Under the pieces are notes generated by a model. The model was not told the DNA's origin and ran no database searches. It saw only the letters and a program-made list of their open reading frames with translations. From NCBI GenBank assembly GCA_958352145.1, contig CATWNM010000025.1:1-34109 (forward strand): a stretch of 34,109 bases of DNA, given 5' to 3'. Below, piece after piece: positions 25,271-33,723 of this stretch. Both the position numbers and the translations under genes were made by a program. Position 1 is the first letter of the stretch. Each line of letters opens with the position of its first letter. Source of the stretch: an uncultured Eubacteriales bacterium. GTDB lineage: Bacteria; Bacillota; Clostridia; Oscillospirales; CAG-272.

Positions 25271-26364
25271 CATAAAAACATTTTCATAATTTCAATGATC
25301 TCTTCTCTCGTTTCCATCTCCGCGATGGAAATCAGGCGCTTTAGGCGATATTTGATCGTACTTTCCGAAACGTGGAGAATTTCCGCAATATCAAAATACC
25401 GGTATCCCTTAATAATCAGTTTCAGAATATCTATGTCGATGGCATCGCAGGCTGAAACAATTTTTTCCGCCAGAAAAATTCTGGATATGCTGGGATCACT
25501 GTGGAACCTGGACGGCGTATCCACCGGTGCATGCGCGGTACCAATGGTCTTTGTCTTGACGGGGAGATTTGCGGTCGTGCTGCCGACGATAAACGCGCAG
25601 CGTACTTTCGTGCTGATACCGGATATGTTTTCGGAATTTGTTAGCAAGTGACACATAGAAACGACCTGACGGCCAATTTCTGTACAATGCAGGCGCGCCA
25701 TGGTCAGCGTTTTTTTGCCGCTGGAACTGATCGCCATGTCGCCGAATGTGCAGAGAAATAAATCTTCCGGAATCCGTATACCTGCTTCCTCAAGCTGATG
25801 CATAAGGATCACCGCCCCCGCATCGTTGGAACAAAGGACGGCGTCATAGTTGCGGCAGGCCTGGAGAAAACGTTTGCATACAGCGCCCATCAAACCGTCT
25901 GCGCCGGTATAATAGAATACGTCCCGCTCATGGCAGCCGTCATAAGAAAGGAATGCGTCTTTTTTAATCATGTCGGTGGCCGAATCCGAACTGATGGCGA
26001 AGAGTGCGATGCGCTGCCTGTCGTACTGCCGCAGATATTCGATCAACTGATAGGTGGCCTCGCGATAGTCCATATATACATAACTGGCATGGCGGTGCCC
26101 GTCTCTGGACGCGCCGCCGATAATCAGGGGTTCAATGCCAAGGGAAGAGAGCAATGCGGCAGCATCTGCAGTCCAAGCGCGCGAGATAGAGAGTAATGCT
26201 GCGCACACGGGGCGTTTTGTGCGAAAATGCAGTTCCGCTTCTTCAATGGTCATCAGACAGACGGAATCTCCTTTGCGCTTGGCCTCGCTGTGTATTCCTT
26301 TAAGATAGAGTTCACACCAGTGCGTTTTATCCGCGTCGGGCTGGCAGACAACAAAAATCTGCAT
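25267..26364 (-). CDS. Transcriptional regulator: LacI-type sugar-sensing domain followed by C-terminal LuxR-type HTH
   Basis: The 365-residue protein starts with a periplasmic-binding-protein-like fold (about 1-270): MQIFVVCQPDADKTHW, IEPLIIGG, SYVYMDYREATYQLIEYL, VLCSNDAGAVILMHQLEEAG and IPEDLFLCTFGD match LacI/GalR effector domains. A normal LacI protein has its HTH in front of this; here there is none. Instead residues about 310-362 (DIDILKLIIKGYRYFDIAEI, then LHVSESTIKYRLKRL) form a LuxR/GerE-type HTH. GGAGGT precedes ATG 26364. It diverges from the DUF5107-TPR and glycosidase genes, and the two promoters lie within about 100 bases, so it most likely senses a sugar and controls that locus. 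Whether it activates or represses cannot be seen. Confidence 0.85.
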   Translation of the reverse strand: MQIFVVCQPDADKTHWCELYLKGIHSEAKRKGDSVCLMTIEEAELHFRTKRPVCAALLSISRAWTADAAALLSSLGIEPLIIGGASRDGHRHASYVYMDYREATYQLIEYLRQYDRQRIALFAISSDSATDMIKKDAFLSYDGCHERDVFYYTGADGLMGAVCKRFLQACRNYDAVLCSNDAGAVILMHQLEEAGIRIPEDLFLCTFGDMAISSSGKKTLTMARLHCTEIGRQVVSMCHLLTNSENISGISTKVRCAFIVGSTTANLPVKTKTIGTAHAPVDTPSRFHSDPSISRIFLAEKIVSACDAIDIDILKLIIKGYRYFDIAEILHVSESTIKYRLKRLISIAEMETREEIIEIMKMFLC

Positions 26365-26407
26365 GGCTTACCTCCGTCTTTCGTTGAAAAAATGATTTTA
26401 ATAAATT

Positions 26408-26436
26408 ATTATACTTCTGAATATTAGAGATGTCAA
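26408..26436 (-). promoter_or_regulatory. Consensus promoter of the regulator gene (minus strand)
   Basis: On the minus strand a perfect TTGACA (plus 26431-26436), a 17-base spacer and perfect TATAAT (plus 26408-26413) lie about 45 bases before the regulator start. Confidence 0.8.
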
Positions 26437-26472
26437 TACAAATTGCGGAAAAACTGACTTTTTTTATTGATA

Positions 26473-26501
26473 TTGCGTTGCTTTTCAAGTGGTGATAGAA
26501 T
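26473..26501 (+). promoter_or_regulatory. Promoter of the DUF5107-glycosidase operon
   Basis: A -35 TTGCGT (26473-26478), a 17-base spacer and extended -10 TGATAGAAT (TAGAAT 26496-26501) lie 60 bases before the ATG. It is weaker than the divergent regulator promoter, consistent with a need for activation. No clear palindrome was found between the two promoters. Confidence 0.5.
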
Positions 26502-26561
26502 CGTAGCATAAGGAAACATAACACATATTTTAGTATTTTAAGGATTAAGGAGCGCGTTTTT

Positions 26562-29500
26562 ATGTCAGTAAAAACAACTGCGAAGTTTGAAGATTTGGTT
26601 ATTCCCACGTACAAACCGGGAACATGCGAATCTCTTCCCATGTTTTTTGAGAAAAAGCCTTATCAGGGCGCGAGCGGGCATTTGTACCCGATTCCGTTTA
26701 CTTCGGATATCAGCGATAAAAAGCAGGATGTGACCTATCATGCTGCGGTGCTGGAGAATGAGTACATAAAGCTGGAAATTCTTCCTGAGATCGGCGGCAA
26801 AATTCAACGTGCGCTGGATAAAACCAATAATTATGATTTCGTTTATCATAATAAAGTAATCAAACCGGCGATGGTTGGTTTGGCGGGGCCGTGGGTTTCC
26901 GGCGGCATTGAGTTCAATTGGCCGCAGCATCATCGTCCCACTACGTTCATGCCGCTGGAAGCGGCGATCACAGAGCGGAAAAACGGAGAAAAGACCGTTT
27001 GGGTCGGCGAGGTAGATCCGCTGCTGCGCATGAAAGGCATGGCGGGTATCACGATTGTTCCGGGGCGTTCTTACTTTAAAGCCGAGGTGCAGGTATACAA
27101 CCGTACGCCGTACCCCCAGCCGTTTATGTGGTGGGCCAATCTTGCAGTGGAAATTAACGACGATTATCGAGTGGTTTTTCCGCCGGATGTCGAATGGGTC
27201 AACGATCACGACCGCCGCGCCGTTTTGGAGTGGCCGATCGCCAAAGGCGTTTATGATACGGCGCGTCCGTTTGATTTCGGCGACGGAACGGACATTCACA
27301 ATCTGGCGAATGTGCGGGTTCCCTCGTCCTATCTTGTATCCAAAGGGCAGAGCGATTATGATTATATTTCGGGGTACGATGTGGGGCGCGAGTGCGGCAT
27401 CGTTACCGTGGCTGATCATCATATTTCGCCCGGCAAGAAACTGTGGCATTGGGGGAACCATCCGTTTGGCGACAAATGGTGTTCCAATCTGACTGACGAC
27501 GGATCAAAATATGTGGAATTGATGACGGGCGTCTATACGGACAATCAGCCGGACTTTACCTGGATTATGCCGTATGAAACCAAGACATTTGAACAGTATT
27601 GGTATCCGGTAAAGGATATTGGAGAAGCAAAAAATGCTACGATCGATGCTGCAATCAATGTAGAAAAGCGCGAGGGCAAGCTCTTTGTCGGCGTATATGC
27701 GACCGGCGTTTATAAAAACGCGCTGCTGGTAATTACAAACGGCGATGAAAAAATTACGGAACCGATTCCGGAAATTTCGCCGGAAAAAACTTTTATCAAG
27801 TTTTTTGCACTAGATGAACTGGATATGAAAAAAATATCGGTTGACGTTCTTGCGGAAAACGGCGAAAATCTTGTAAATTACCGGTATTATGAGCGCGGTC
27901 ATAAAAAGCCGATCACGCCCCGCAAGCCGGCATTGCCGCCCTGCGAAATCCATACGAACGAGGAACTTTACATAAACGGCAAGCATCTGGAACAATATAA
28001 GCATTTCGCTTATGAACCGGCAGATTATTACCTTGAAGCGCTCAAACGCGATGATGGAGACAGCCGCTGCAACACGGCGATGGGCAATATCCGGCTGAAA
28101 GAAGGACGCTTTGAGGAGGCAATCGCTTATTACGATAAGGCGATCGCGCGCCTCACGCTCCGCAACGATAATCCTTACGATGTGGAGGCGCTTTATCACA
28201 AAGGAATCGCGCTTCGTTATCTCGGCAGGCTGGACGAGGCGTATGACTGCCTGTACCGGAGCATCTGGAGCCATGATTATATGGCCGCGGGATATTATGC
28301 GCTGGCCGGAATTGATTGTGTGCGCGGCGATTTTGACGCTGCGGTGAAAAAGCTGGATCTTTGTTTGGAAGCCGGAACGATGAATTTGGAAGCGATGAAG
28401 CTGAAAGCGGAGATCACAAACGACGCGGCGCTTTTTGAAAAAATCAGTGCGCTTGATCCGCTTTTTGACTCACTGCCTGACAAGCATGAATACTATATCG
28501 ACCGTGCGATTGAATATATGAATGCCGGCATGAACGGCAAAGCGATTGCTATTCTCAAAAAAGCGAATGCAGATCAGCCTATGGTCAACTATTATCTGGG
28601 GTATCTCACTGGAGATGAGACCTATTACGCCAAGGCGGATGCGTGCGACTGGGCATGCGCGTTTCCTGCGCGGCTGGAGGACATCGCGGTGCTTAAGTCT
28701 GCCGGAACTGGCATGGCGAACTATTATCTCGGTTGCTTGTATTATGACAGACGGCGTTATGAGGATGCGATCGCTATGTGGGAGGCGTCGATTCAAAAAC
28801 TTGGCAATTTTGTGCCCGCGTGCCGCAATCTGGGACTCGCTTATTATGATAAGCGCGAAGATTTTACCGGCGCGGAAAAGATGCTCCAAACCGCGCTAGA
28901 CCTTGACGGCGGGAAAAATCCGAGAATCTTTTTTGAACTAGTTCAGCTTTATAAAAATGGCGGAAAAAGTATTATGGACCGCTTGGCGCTACATGAGAAA
29001 TACCGCGATATCAGCGCAAAGCGGGATGACTGCACGCTCGATCATTCGATCCTTTTGACGGAACTTGGCCGGTATGACGAGGCGAAAGCACTGCTCGACA
29101 ATCACTGGTTCCATACATATGAGGGCGGCGAGGGCAACCTGACCCGCCATCATGCATGGCTGATGATGCTGATTGGAATGAAGCGGCTTGAAGATGGCCG
29201 TATAGAGGATGCGGTTGCGGCGTTTAAAGAAGGATATGTGTTCCCGCTTTGTTATGGTGAAGAAAAGAATTATTTCGCTCAGGAAAGCCATCTTGGCTAC
29301 GGCCTTGCCATGGCCTACAAGGCGTCTGGAAACCGACCGGAGTATGAACGGGCGCTTGAATCAGCCATGATCGATCATGCAGCGCCTACCGAGATCAGTT
29401 ATTTCCGTGCGCGCGCTTTTTATGAAGCTGACCGGATCAGCGAGGCGCGTGCGCTCTGCGAAGAAATGATTGCGTCCGGTAAGAAAAAAATCAGAGAAAA

Positions 29501-29714
29501 GGATATCAATTCGTATTATGGCGTAGGTTCGCCCTGCCCGTGCCCGTTTGAATATAATTTCCCGAAAATCAATACGGTGAAAGGTCTTGTGTTGATTGCG
29601 TTTGGGGAATTGGGTCTTGGACGCGTCACGGAAGCAAAAGCGCACATTGCAGAGGCTAAGGCGCTGGATGTTACAAATTTTGCGGTCGCTATGTTTGAAA
29701 AATTTTGCAAGTAA
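26562..29714 (+). CDS. Large DUF5107 protein with C-terminal TPR array, probably cytoplasmic carbohydrate-active
   Basis: The 1050-residue protein has no signal peptide. Residues about 40-340 form a galactose-mutarotase-like beta-sandwich of the DUF5107 type: LENEYIKLEILPEIGGKIQR, NYDFVYHNKVIKPAMVGLAG, WVSGGIEFNWPQHHRP and MWWANLA, with WHWGNHPFG further on. A linker with more beta structure runs to about 440. From about 480 to 1040 there are many TPR-like helical pairs (EGRFEEAIAYYDKAIA, ALYHKGIALRYLGRLDEAYD, NYYLGCLYYDRRRYEDAIAM, YDEAKALLDNH). DUF5107-TPR proteins are widespread in carbohydrate gene clusters; I know of no settled activity. AAGGAG lies 8 bases before the ATG. A glycosidase gene follows 12 bases after the stop. 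It is predicted to act on an intracellular oligosaccharide. Confidence 0.87.
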   Translation: MSVKTTAKFEDLVIPTYKPGTCESLPMFFEKKPYQGASGHLYPIPFTSDISDKKQDVTYHAAVLENEYIKLEILPEIGGKIQRALDKTNNYDFVYHNKVIKPAMVGLAGPWVSGGIEFNWPQHHRPTTFMPLEAAITERKNGEKTVWVGEVDPLLRMKGMAGITIVPGRSYFKAEVQVYNRTPYPQPFMWWANLAVEINDDYRVVFPPDVEWVNDHDRRAVLEWPIAKGVYDTARPFDFGDGTDIHNLANVRVPSSYLVSKGQSDYDYISGYDVGRECGIVTVADHHISPGKKLWHWGNHPFGDKWCSNLTDDGSKYVELMTGVYTDNQPDFTWIMPYETKTFEQYWYPVKDIGEAKNATIDAAINVEKREGKLFVGVYATGVYKNALLVITNGDEKITEPIPEISPEKTFIKFFALDELDMKKISVDVLAENGENLVNYRYYERGHKKPITPRKPALPPCEIHTNEELYINGKHLEQYKHFAYEPADYYLEALKRDDGDSRCNTAMGNIRLKEGRFEEAIAYYDKAIARLTLRNDNPYDVEALYHKGIALRYLGRLDEAYDCLYRSIWSHDYMAAGYYALAGIDCVRGDFDAAVKKLDLCLEAGTMNLEAMKLKAEITNDAALFEKISALDPLFDSLPDKHEYYIDRAIEYMNAGMNGKAIAILKKANADQPMVNYYLGYLTGDETYYAKADACDWACAFPARLEDIAVLKSAGTGMANYYLGCLYYDRRRYEDAIAMWEASIQKLGNFVPACRNLGLAYYDKREDFTGAEKMLQTALDLDGGKNPRIFFELVQLYKNGGKSIMDRLALHEKYRDISAKRDDCTLDHSILLTELGRYDEAKALLDNHWFHTYEGGEGNLTRHHAWLMMLIGMKRLEDGRIEDAVAAFKEGYVFPLCYGEEKNYFAQESHLGYGLAMAYKASGNRPEYERALESAMIDHAAPTEISYFRARAFYEADRISEARALCEEMIASGKKKIREKDINSYYGVGSPCPCPFEYNFPKINTVKGLVLIAFGELGLGRVTEAKAHIAEAKALDVTNFAVAMFEKFCK

Positions 29715-29726
29715 TTGGAGGCGGAT

Positions 29727-30818
29727 ATGATGGAGAAATGGTCGAAAGAAAAGGCGTGGGCGTGGTATAACAGCCGTCCGTGGATTCGGGGCTTCAATTA
29801 TATTTGCTGCGGGGCAGTCAACCGGATCGAGCAATGGCAGGAATTTGAACACGATCGTATAGAAGCGCTGTTTCGGAAAGAACTCAAACTTGCGCATGAA
29901 ACGGGCTTTAACGCGGTGCGCTCCATACTTCCTTATGAAGTATGGGGCCGCCAGCATGACAGCTTTATGCGTTTTCTTGAAACGTATTTGGAGATTTGCG
30001 CGGAAAACGAGCTTGGCGTAATGCTTTGCTTTGGAAACGACTGTACGGTGCCTGCCGAGGAATACCATCTGCCGGATTTTGGACCGCAGCCCGTAGATTT
30101 TGGATATCATGGCGGCATGGCGCGTTCTCCGCATGACGTGCTTGCGTCAAACGGAAAGTCGCCGCTCGACGTACCGGAATATGCGGAGGATTTTTGCCGT
30201 ATGGTCGATGAGATTGTCGGCAAATATGCGCATGATTCGCGTGTGATTGTTTGGGATATTTTTAATGAGATCGGCAACAGCCGCCGTGAGATGCTGAGCG
30301 TGCCGTGGATGGAACGTTTCTTTGAAATTGCGCGCGCGCATGACCCGATACAGCCTTTAACCGCCTGCGCGTGGACGCTTGATCCCTCGCGCCCGATTCG
30401 TCCGTGGGAGCAGCGCGCGCTTGATCTTTCCGACGTAATCAGTTATCATGATTATCGCGGATATACGGCTTCGATCGATATTTTGGATATGCTGAAAGAA
30501 TTTGACCGTCCGCTTTTTAATACTGAGTGGCTGCATCGGATGCAGGGAAATAAAATTCAAACGCATCTTCCACTGTTTTATCTTGAAAAAGTGGCTTGTT
30601 TCAACTGGGGACTTGTCGTGGGCAAAAGTCAGAACAATGAGCCATGGGAGGCGATTTGGCGCAGATGGGAAAACGGACAGGGAGAATGTTATGATTTTAC
30701 GCAGTGGCAGCATGAACTCTTCCGCCCGAATTTCCGGCCTTATGATCCAAAAGAAATACGCATGATGAAAAAATATTTTGACAAAGCAGATGCAAAATTT
30801 GACAAGAATCCTGTATAA
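29727..30818 (+). CDS. Clan-A-like (GH5/GH2 barrel type) glycoside hydrolase, cytoplasmic
   Basis: ATG 29727 follows TGGAGG with a 6-base spacer; the longer frame from TTG 29715 overlaps that site. The 363 residues lack a signal peptide and form a TIM-barrel glycosidase: RGFNYICCGAV at the first strand, HETGFNAVRSILPYEVW, the acid/base motif VWDIFNEIGN (Glu181), DVISYHDYRG and the nucleophile motif PLFNTEWLH (Glu267). The spacing of 86 residues between the two glutamates fits clan GH-A. The closest family and the substrate cannot be fixed by eye; GH5, GH2-like barrel or an unassigned family are all possible. It is co-operonic with the DUF5107-TPR protein and under the divergent sensor-regulator. 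No transporter genes accompany it in the window. Confidence 0.85.
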   Translation: MMEKWSKEKAWAWYNSRPWIRGFNYICCGAVNRIEQWQEFEHDRIEALFRKELKLAHETGFNAVRSILPYEVWGRQHDSFMRFLETYLEICAENELGVMLCFGNDCTVPAEEYHLPDFGPQPVDFGYHGGMARSPHDVLASNGKSPLDVPEYAEDFCRMVDEIVGKYAHDSRVIVWDIFNEIGNSRREMLSVPWMERFFEIARAHDPIQPLTACAWTLDPSRPIRPWEQRALDLSDVISYHDYRGYTASIDILDMLKEFDRPLFNTEWLHRMQGNKIQTHLPLFYLEKVACFNWGLVVGKSQNNEPWEAIWRRWENGQGECYDFTQWQHELFRPNFRPYDPKEIRMMKKYFDKADAKFDKNPV

Positions 30819-30884
30819 AATTTCCAGAGCCAAAGTTTTTTTCAGATCCAAAAAATTTTTGTATGCACAAAAGCAAAATTGTTG

Positions 30885-30890
30885 TATAAT
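30885..30890 (+). promoter_or_regulatory. Possible -10 box for the second stalked surface protein gene
   Basis: TATAAT lies 41 bases before the ATG at 30932. No good -35 is at 16-18 bases (TATGCA at 17), so activator dependence or read-through from the glycosidase operon is possible; no terminator was found after the glycosidase gene. Confidence 0.35.
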
Positions 30891-30931
30891 ATTTATATGG
30901 CGAATTACATTTTATTCAGGAGGATAAACGT

Positions 30932-32275
30932 ATGAAGAAGTATATCGGCATTTTAATTGCGGCTGTAGTTTGCTTCATGATGGCGTTGGCTGTACAGGCG
31001 GAGGATGCCGTCGTATATGTGAACGATGGCGGCACGGGAGACGGCTCCAGTCAAACTTCGCCGCTCGGCAGCATGAGTGATGCGATTGCAAAAGTTGCAT
31101 CCGGCGGAAAAATCGTCATTGTGGATACATACACTTGTCCGGATGAATATTACGAGCCGGAACACAGCGGTGATATCGTCGTTACCGGCGGCAAGTATAT
31201 ATTCACAAACGGGCAGTATAACCGCTGGTTTTTAAGCGGCTCCGGTTCTACCACGTTTGAGAATATTGTGTTTGAATATGGCGCTGGTTCGACGTCGCTT
31301 TTTATTGCGCAGTATCATGAATTGATTATAGGTGAGGGCGTTACGCTGCCCGAAGATGGTAAATGTTACGTTGTCGGCGGTTATCAGGTACCGTTTGCAG
31401 ACGCGATCGATACGTCTCTTGATTCACATGTTACGATTAAGAGCGGGAATATCTGGGCGGTTTCTGGTTTTAACCGCGGTGCCGGCGAAGTGGAGTTTAC
31501 CGGGACGTCGCATATCACCGTGACAGGCGGAACGATTGCAACGGTTTACGGCGCGTCGATCAACGGCAACTATTCCGGTAGTTCGGAGATTAATATTACC
31601 GGCGGTCAGATTAATAATGTGCGCGCTGCCGGCGATGCGACGAGAAGACTTAATGGTAATAGCATAATCAATATTTCCGGCGGTACGATTGGCCTTCTGT
31701 CGATCAACAATGTTATGGGTACCGCAACCGTCAACTACACCGGCGGAAACATAGCGCAAGCGGAAAAGACAGTTGAAGCCGCGATTCAGGACTATGTAAC
31801 GGACGGCACGGCTACGCTGAATGCTTCTACTGACGTGGACGTTCGAATCATATCTTTGTTTTTCGACAACGTTAATTATATTGGCGGCGGTACGGTAACC
31901 ACGCCGGAAGCTACAACAAATGCACCTGCGCCGGAAACCACGACAGAGGCTTCTTCAGACACGGAACCGGATGTGACGACGCCTGGGGTGACTGAAAATA
32001 CATCGGATGAACCCGAAGATACAAGTGAGCCGGAATCCTCTAACGCTTCTTCTGAAAAACCGGAATTGTCTGATTCTACGACTGAGGCTTCAAAAGATAC
32101 CACGAAAGATATCGGAAAAACGTCTGATGATACCACGCCTGCGGCATCTACGCCGGCGCCTTCCGGTACGGATGCGGAAAACGGCGGCAATATCGGCTTG
32201 ATCATCGGCATTGTGGCGGCTGTAGTCATTGTGGCGATCATTGTGGTTGTCATTCTCAAGAAAAAGAAGAAATAA
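30932..32275 (+). CDS. Beta-helix surface protein with Thr/Ser/Glu/Pro stalk and C-terminal membrane anchor
   Basis: The 447-residue product starts at ATG 30932 after AGGAGG. It has a signal peptide (about 1-23, ending AVQAED), then the shared module VVYVNDGGTGDGSSQTSPLG. A regular beta-helix repeat follows from about 150 to 320 with turns ITVTGGTI, INITGGQI, INISGGTI and VNYTGGNI, about 20-25 residues apart. A Thr/Ser/Glu/Pro stalk covers about 325-415, a membrane helix about 419-441, and the end is KKKKK. It is built like the protein at 4536, including the tail, and they are clearly paralogous. No catalytic residues were recognised. It lies 113 bases after the glycosidase gene, so a shared glycan target is possible but unproven. 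Confidence 0.82.
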   Translation: MKKYIGILIAAVVCFMMALAVQAEDAVVYVNDGGTGDGSSQTSPLGSMSDAIAKVASGGKIVIVDTYTCPDEYYEPEHSGDIVVTGGKYIFTNGQYNRWFLSGSGSTTFENIVFEYGAGSTSLFIAQYHELIIGEGVTLPEDGKCYVVGGYQVPFADAIDTSLDSHVTIKSGNIWAVSGFNRGAGEVEFTGTSHITVTGGTIATVYGASINGNYSGSSEINITGGQINNVRAAGDATRRLNGNSIINISGGTIGLLSINNVMGTATVNYTGGNIAQAEKTVEAAIQDYVTDGTATLNASTDVDVRIISLFFDNVNYIGGGTVTTPEATTNAPAPETTTEASSDTEPDVTTPGVTENTSDEPEDTSEPESSNASSEKPELSDSTTEASKDTTKDIGKTSDDTTPAASTPAPSGTDAENGGNIGLIIGIVAAVVIVAIIVVVILKKKKK

Positions 32276-32321
32276 TTCTTATTCTTGAACCATTTGCCAG
32301 TTTCTTCCTATTTATAATTTC

Positions 32322-32367
32322 CAAAACAATAGAGAGCACGAAATTTTTCGTGCTCTCTATTGTTTTG
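32322..32367 (+). terminator. Strong hairpin terminator after the second stalked surface protein
   Basis: Arms of 22 bases (32322-32343, 32346-32367) pair perfectly around two bases; the right arm ends TTGTTTTG. The left arm begins CAAAACAATAGAGAGCACG. Confidence 0.85.
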
Positions 32368-32390
32368 TGAATACTTATGATAAAATACGC

Positions 32391-32419
32391 TTGACGGTTT
32401 AAAGGTCTTGGTATATAAT
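32391..32419 (+). promoter_or_regulatory. Promoter of the GyrI-like/kinase pair
   Basis: A -35 TTGACG (32391-32396), a 17-base spacer and perfect TATAAT (32414-32419) lie about 50 bases before the GyrI-like gene. Confidence 0.75.
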
Positions 32420-32467
32420 TATAGAAAATTTCTTTGCTGTATGCTGGGTTGAGAAGAGGTGCGGATT

Positions 32468-33106
32468 ATGCCTTTCGATTATAAAAAAGAATATAAAGAG
32501 TTTTATCTTCCGAAAAATAAACCGGCAATCGTCAATATTCCGAAAATGAATTTTGTGGCCGTTCGCGGCCATGGAGATCCTAATGAACCGGATGGTGCAT
32601 ATAAGTTTGCGTTAACGCTGTTGTATGGAATTGCATTTACGATTAAAATGAGCCGCTTGGGCGATCACAGAATGGACGGTTTTTTTGATTTTGTCGTGCC
32701 GCCGCTTGAGGGATTCTGGTGGCAGGACGGCGTATATGGAATCGATTATACCCGTAAAGAAGACTATTGCTGGATTTCTTTGATCCGGCTACCGGATTTT
32801 GTAACGGAAGCGGATTTTGCATGGGCGATGGATGAGGTCGTACGAAAGAAAAAACTCAATTGTTCCCGCGCGGAGTTTTTCACATATGATGAAGGTTTGT
32901 GCGTACAGTGTATGCATATAGGCCCATACGATACGGAGCCTGAAACAGTAGCGCGTATGAATCAATATATCTTTGAACACGGTTATGAAACGGATATTAA
33001 CGACAGACGGTATCACCATGAAATTTATCTTTCCGACGCGCGCCGCTGCAGTCCGGAGCGGCTAAAAACAGTGATACGGCATCCGATTCGAAAAGCTGTT
33101 GATTAA
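32468..33106 (+). CDS. GyrI-like (SBM-fold) small-molecule-binding domain protein
   Basis: ATG 32468 follows GAAGAGGTG; the frame also opens at GTG 32459, which overlaps that Shine-Dalgarno. The 212-residue protein begins MPFDYKKEYKEFYLPKNKP and fits the stand-alone GyrI-like family (PF06445) of the Lin2189 type: IPKMNFVAVRGHGDPNEPDG, MDGFFDFVVPPLEGFWW, CMHIGPYDTEPETVARM and a C-terminal HHEIYLSDARRCSPERLKTV. This fold binds hydrophobic or cationic small molecules in multidrug-response regulators; some stand-alone members hydrolyse cyclopropanoid genotoxins. Detoxification or sensing is therefore possible, not shown. It has no DNA-binding domain. The P-loop gene follows 23 bases after its stop, probably in one transcript. 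Confidence 0.85.
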   Translation: MPFDYKKEYKEFYLPKNKPAIVNIPKMNFVAVRGHGDPNEPDGAYKFALTLLYGIAFTIKMSRLGDHRMDGFFDFVVPPLEGFWWQDGVYGIDYTRKEDYCWISLIRLPDFVTEADFAWAMDEVVRKKKLNCSRAEFFTYDEGLCVQCMHIGPYDTEPETVARMNQYIFEHGYETDINDRRYHHEIYLSDARRCSPERLKTVIRHPIRKAVD

Positions 33107-33129
33107 TTTTATATATGTAGGAAATTGAT

Positions 33130-33624
33130 ATGAAAAAGCTGTATCTAATCGGCGGGCCAATGGGCGTTGGGAAAACGACGGTTTGCCAATTTATGAAACA
33201 GAAGTTGAATAGCAGCGTGTTTTTGGACGGCGATTGGTGCTGGGATATGCATCCTTTTTGTATAACGGAAGAAACAAAAGCGATGGTCGTGGATAATATT
33301 TGTCATTTACTGAACAATTTTTTGCATTGTACGGTTTACGAAAATATTATTTTTTGCTGGGTGATGCACCAGCAATCGATTATTGAAGCGATTTGCTCAA
33401 AACTTGACCTTATAGATACGGTTTGTTTTTCGGTTTCGCTCATTTGTACCGAAGAGCGGCTTAGAGAGCGGCTGCACAAGGACATTCATGCCGGGATTCG
33501 CTCGATGGATGTCATCGAACGCAGTGCTGCCCGTGTCCCGTTTTATGAAAAGTTGGATACAATTAAGATCGATGTAACCAATATTACGGCCGAACAAGCC
33601 GCTGAAAGAATCATGGATTTGTAA
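33130..33624 (+). CDS. P-loop nucleoside/small-molecule kinase-like protein
   Basis: The 164-residue protein starts after TAGGAAA and has an N-terminal Walker A IGGPMGVGKTTVCQ (about 7-20), then FLDGDWCWDMHPF, a position where zeta-toxin-like and phosphotransferase-like P-loop proteins keep an Asp-Gly-Asp motif. A lid-like region LICTEERLRERLHKD (about 104-118) carries the arginines expected of small-molecule kinases. This places it in the broad AAA_33/shikimate-kinase-like P-loop group; the substrate cannot be assigned. It is the second gene after the GyrI-like protein and is followed by a terminator hairpin. Confidence 0.75.
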   Translation: MKKLYLIGGPMGVGKTTVCQFMKQKLNSSVFLDGDWCWDMHPFCITEETKAMVVDNICHLLNNFLHCTVYENIIFCWVMHQQSIIEAICSKLDLIDTVCFSVSLICTEERLRERLHKDIHAGIRSMDVIERSAARVPFYEKLDTIKIDVTNITAEQAAERIMDL

Positions 33625-33678
33625 TTGTTCTGGGAATATTTTTGGCAGAACTTGAATATTTATTATTAAGAATAATGG

Positions 33679-33720
33679 GCGGCAGTCCGGTTGAAAATCC
33701 GGCTGCCGCATTTTCAATTT
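33679..33720 (+). terminator. Terminator between the kinase-like gene and the convergent small gene
   Basis: GCGGCAG and CCGG (33679-33690, one bulged T) pair with CCGGCTGCCGC (33699-33709) around TTGAAAAT; ATTTTCAATTT follows on the plus strand. It may serve both convergent genes. Confidence 0.75.
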
Positions 33721-33723
33721 CAT

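Noticed and set aside
29361..30134. A 257-residue minus-strand open frame
   Set aside because: It spans the end of the DUF5107-TPR gene and the start of the glycosidase gene in antisense, is Arg/Phe-rich without motifs, and lacks a ribosome binding site.
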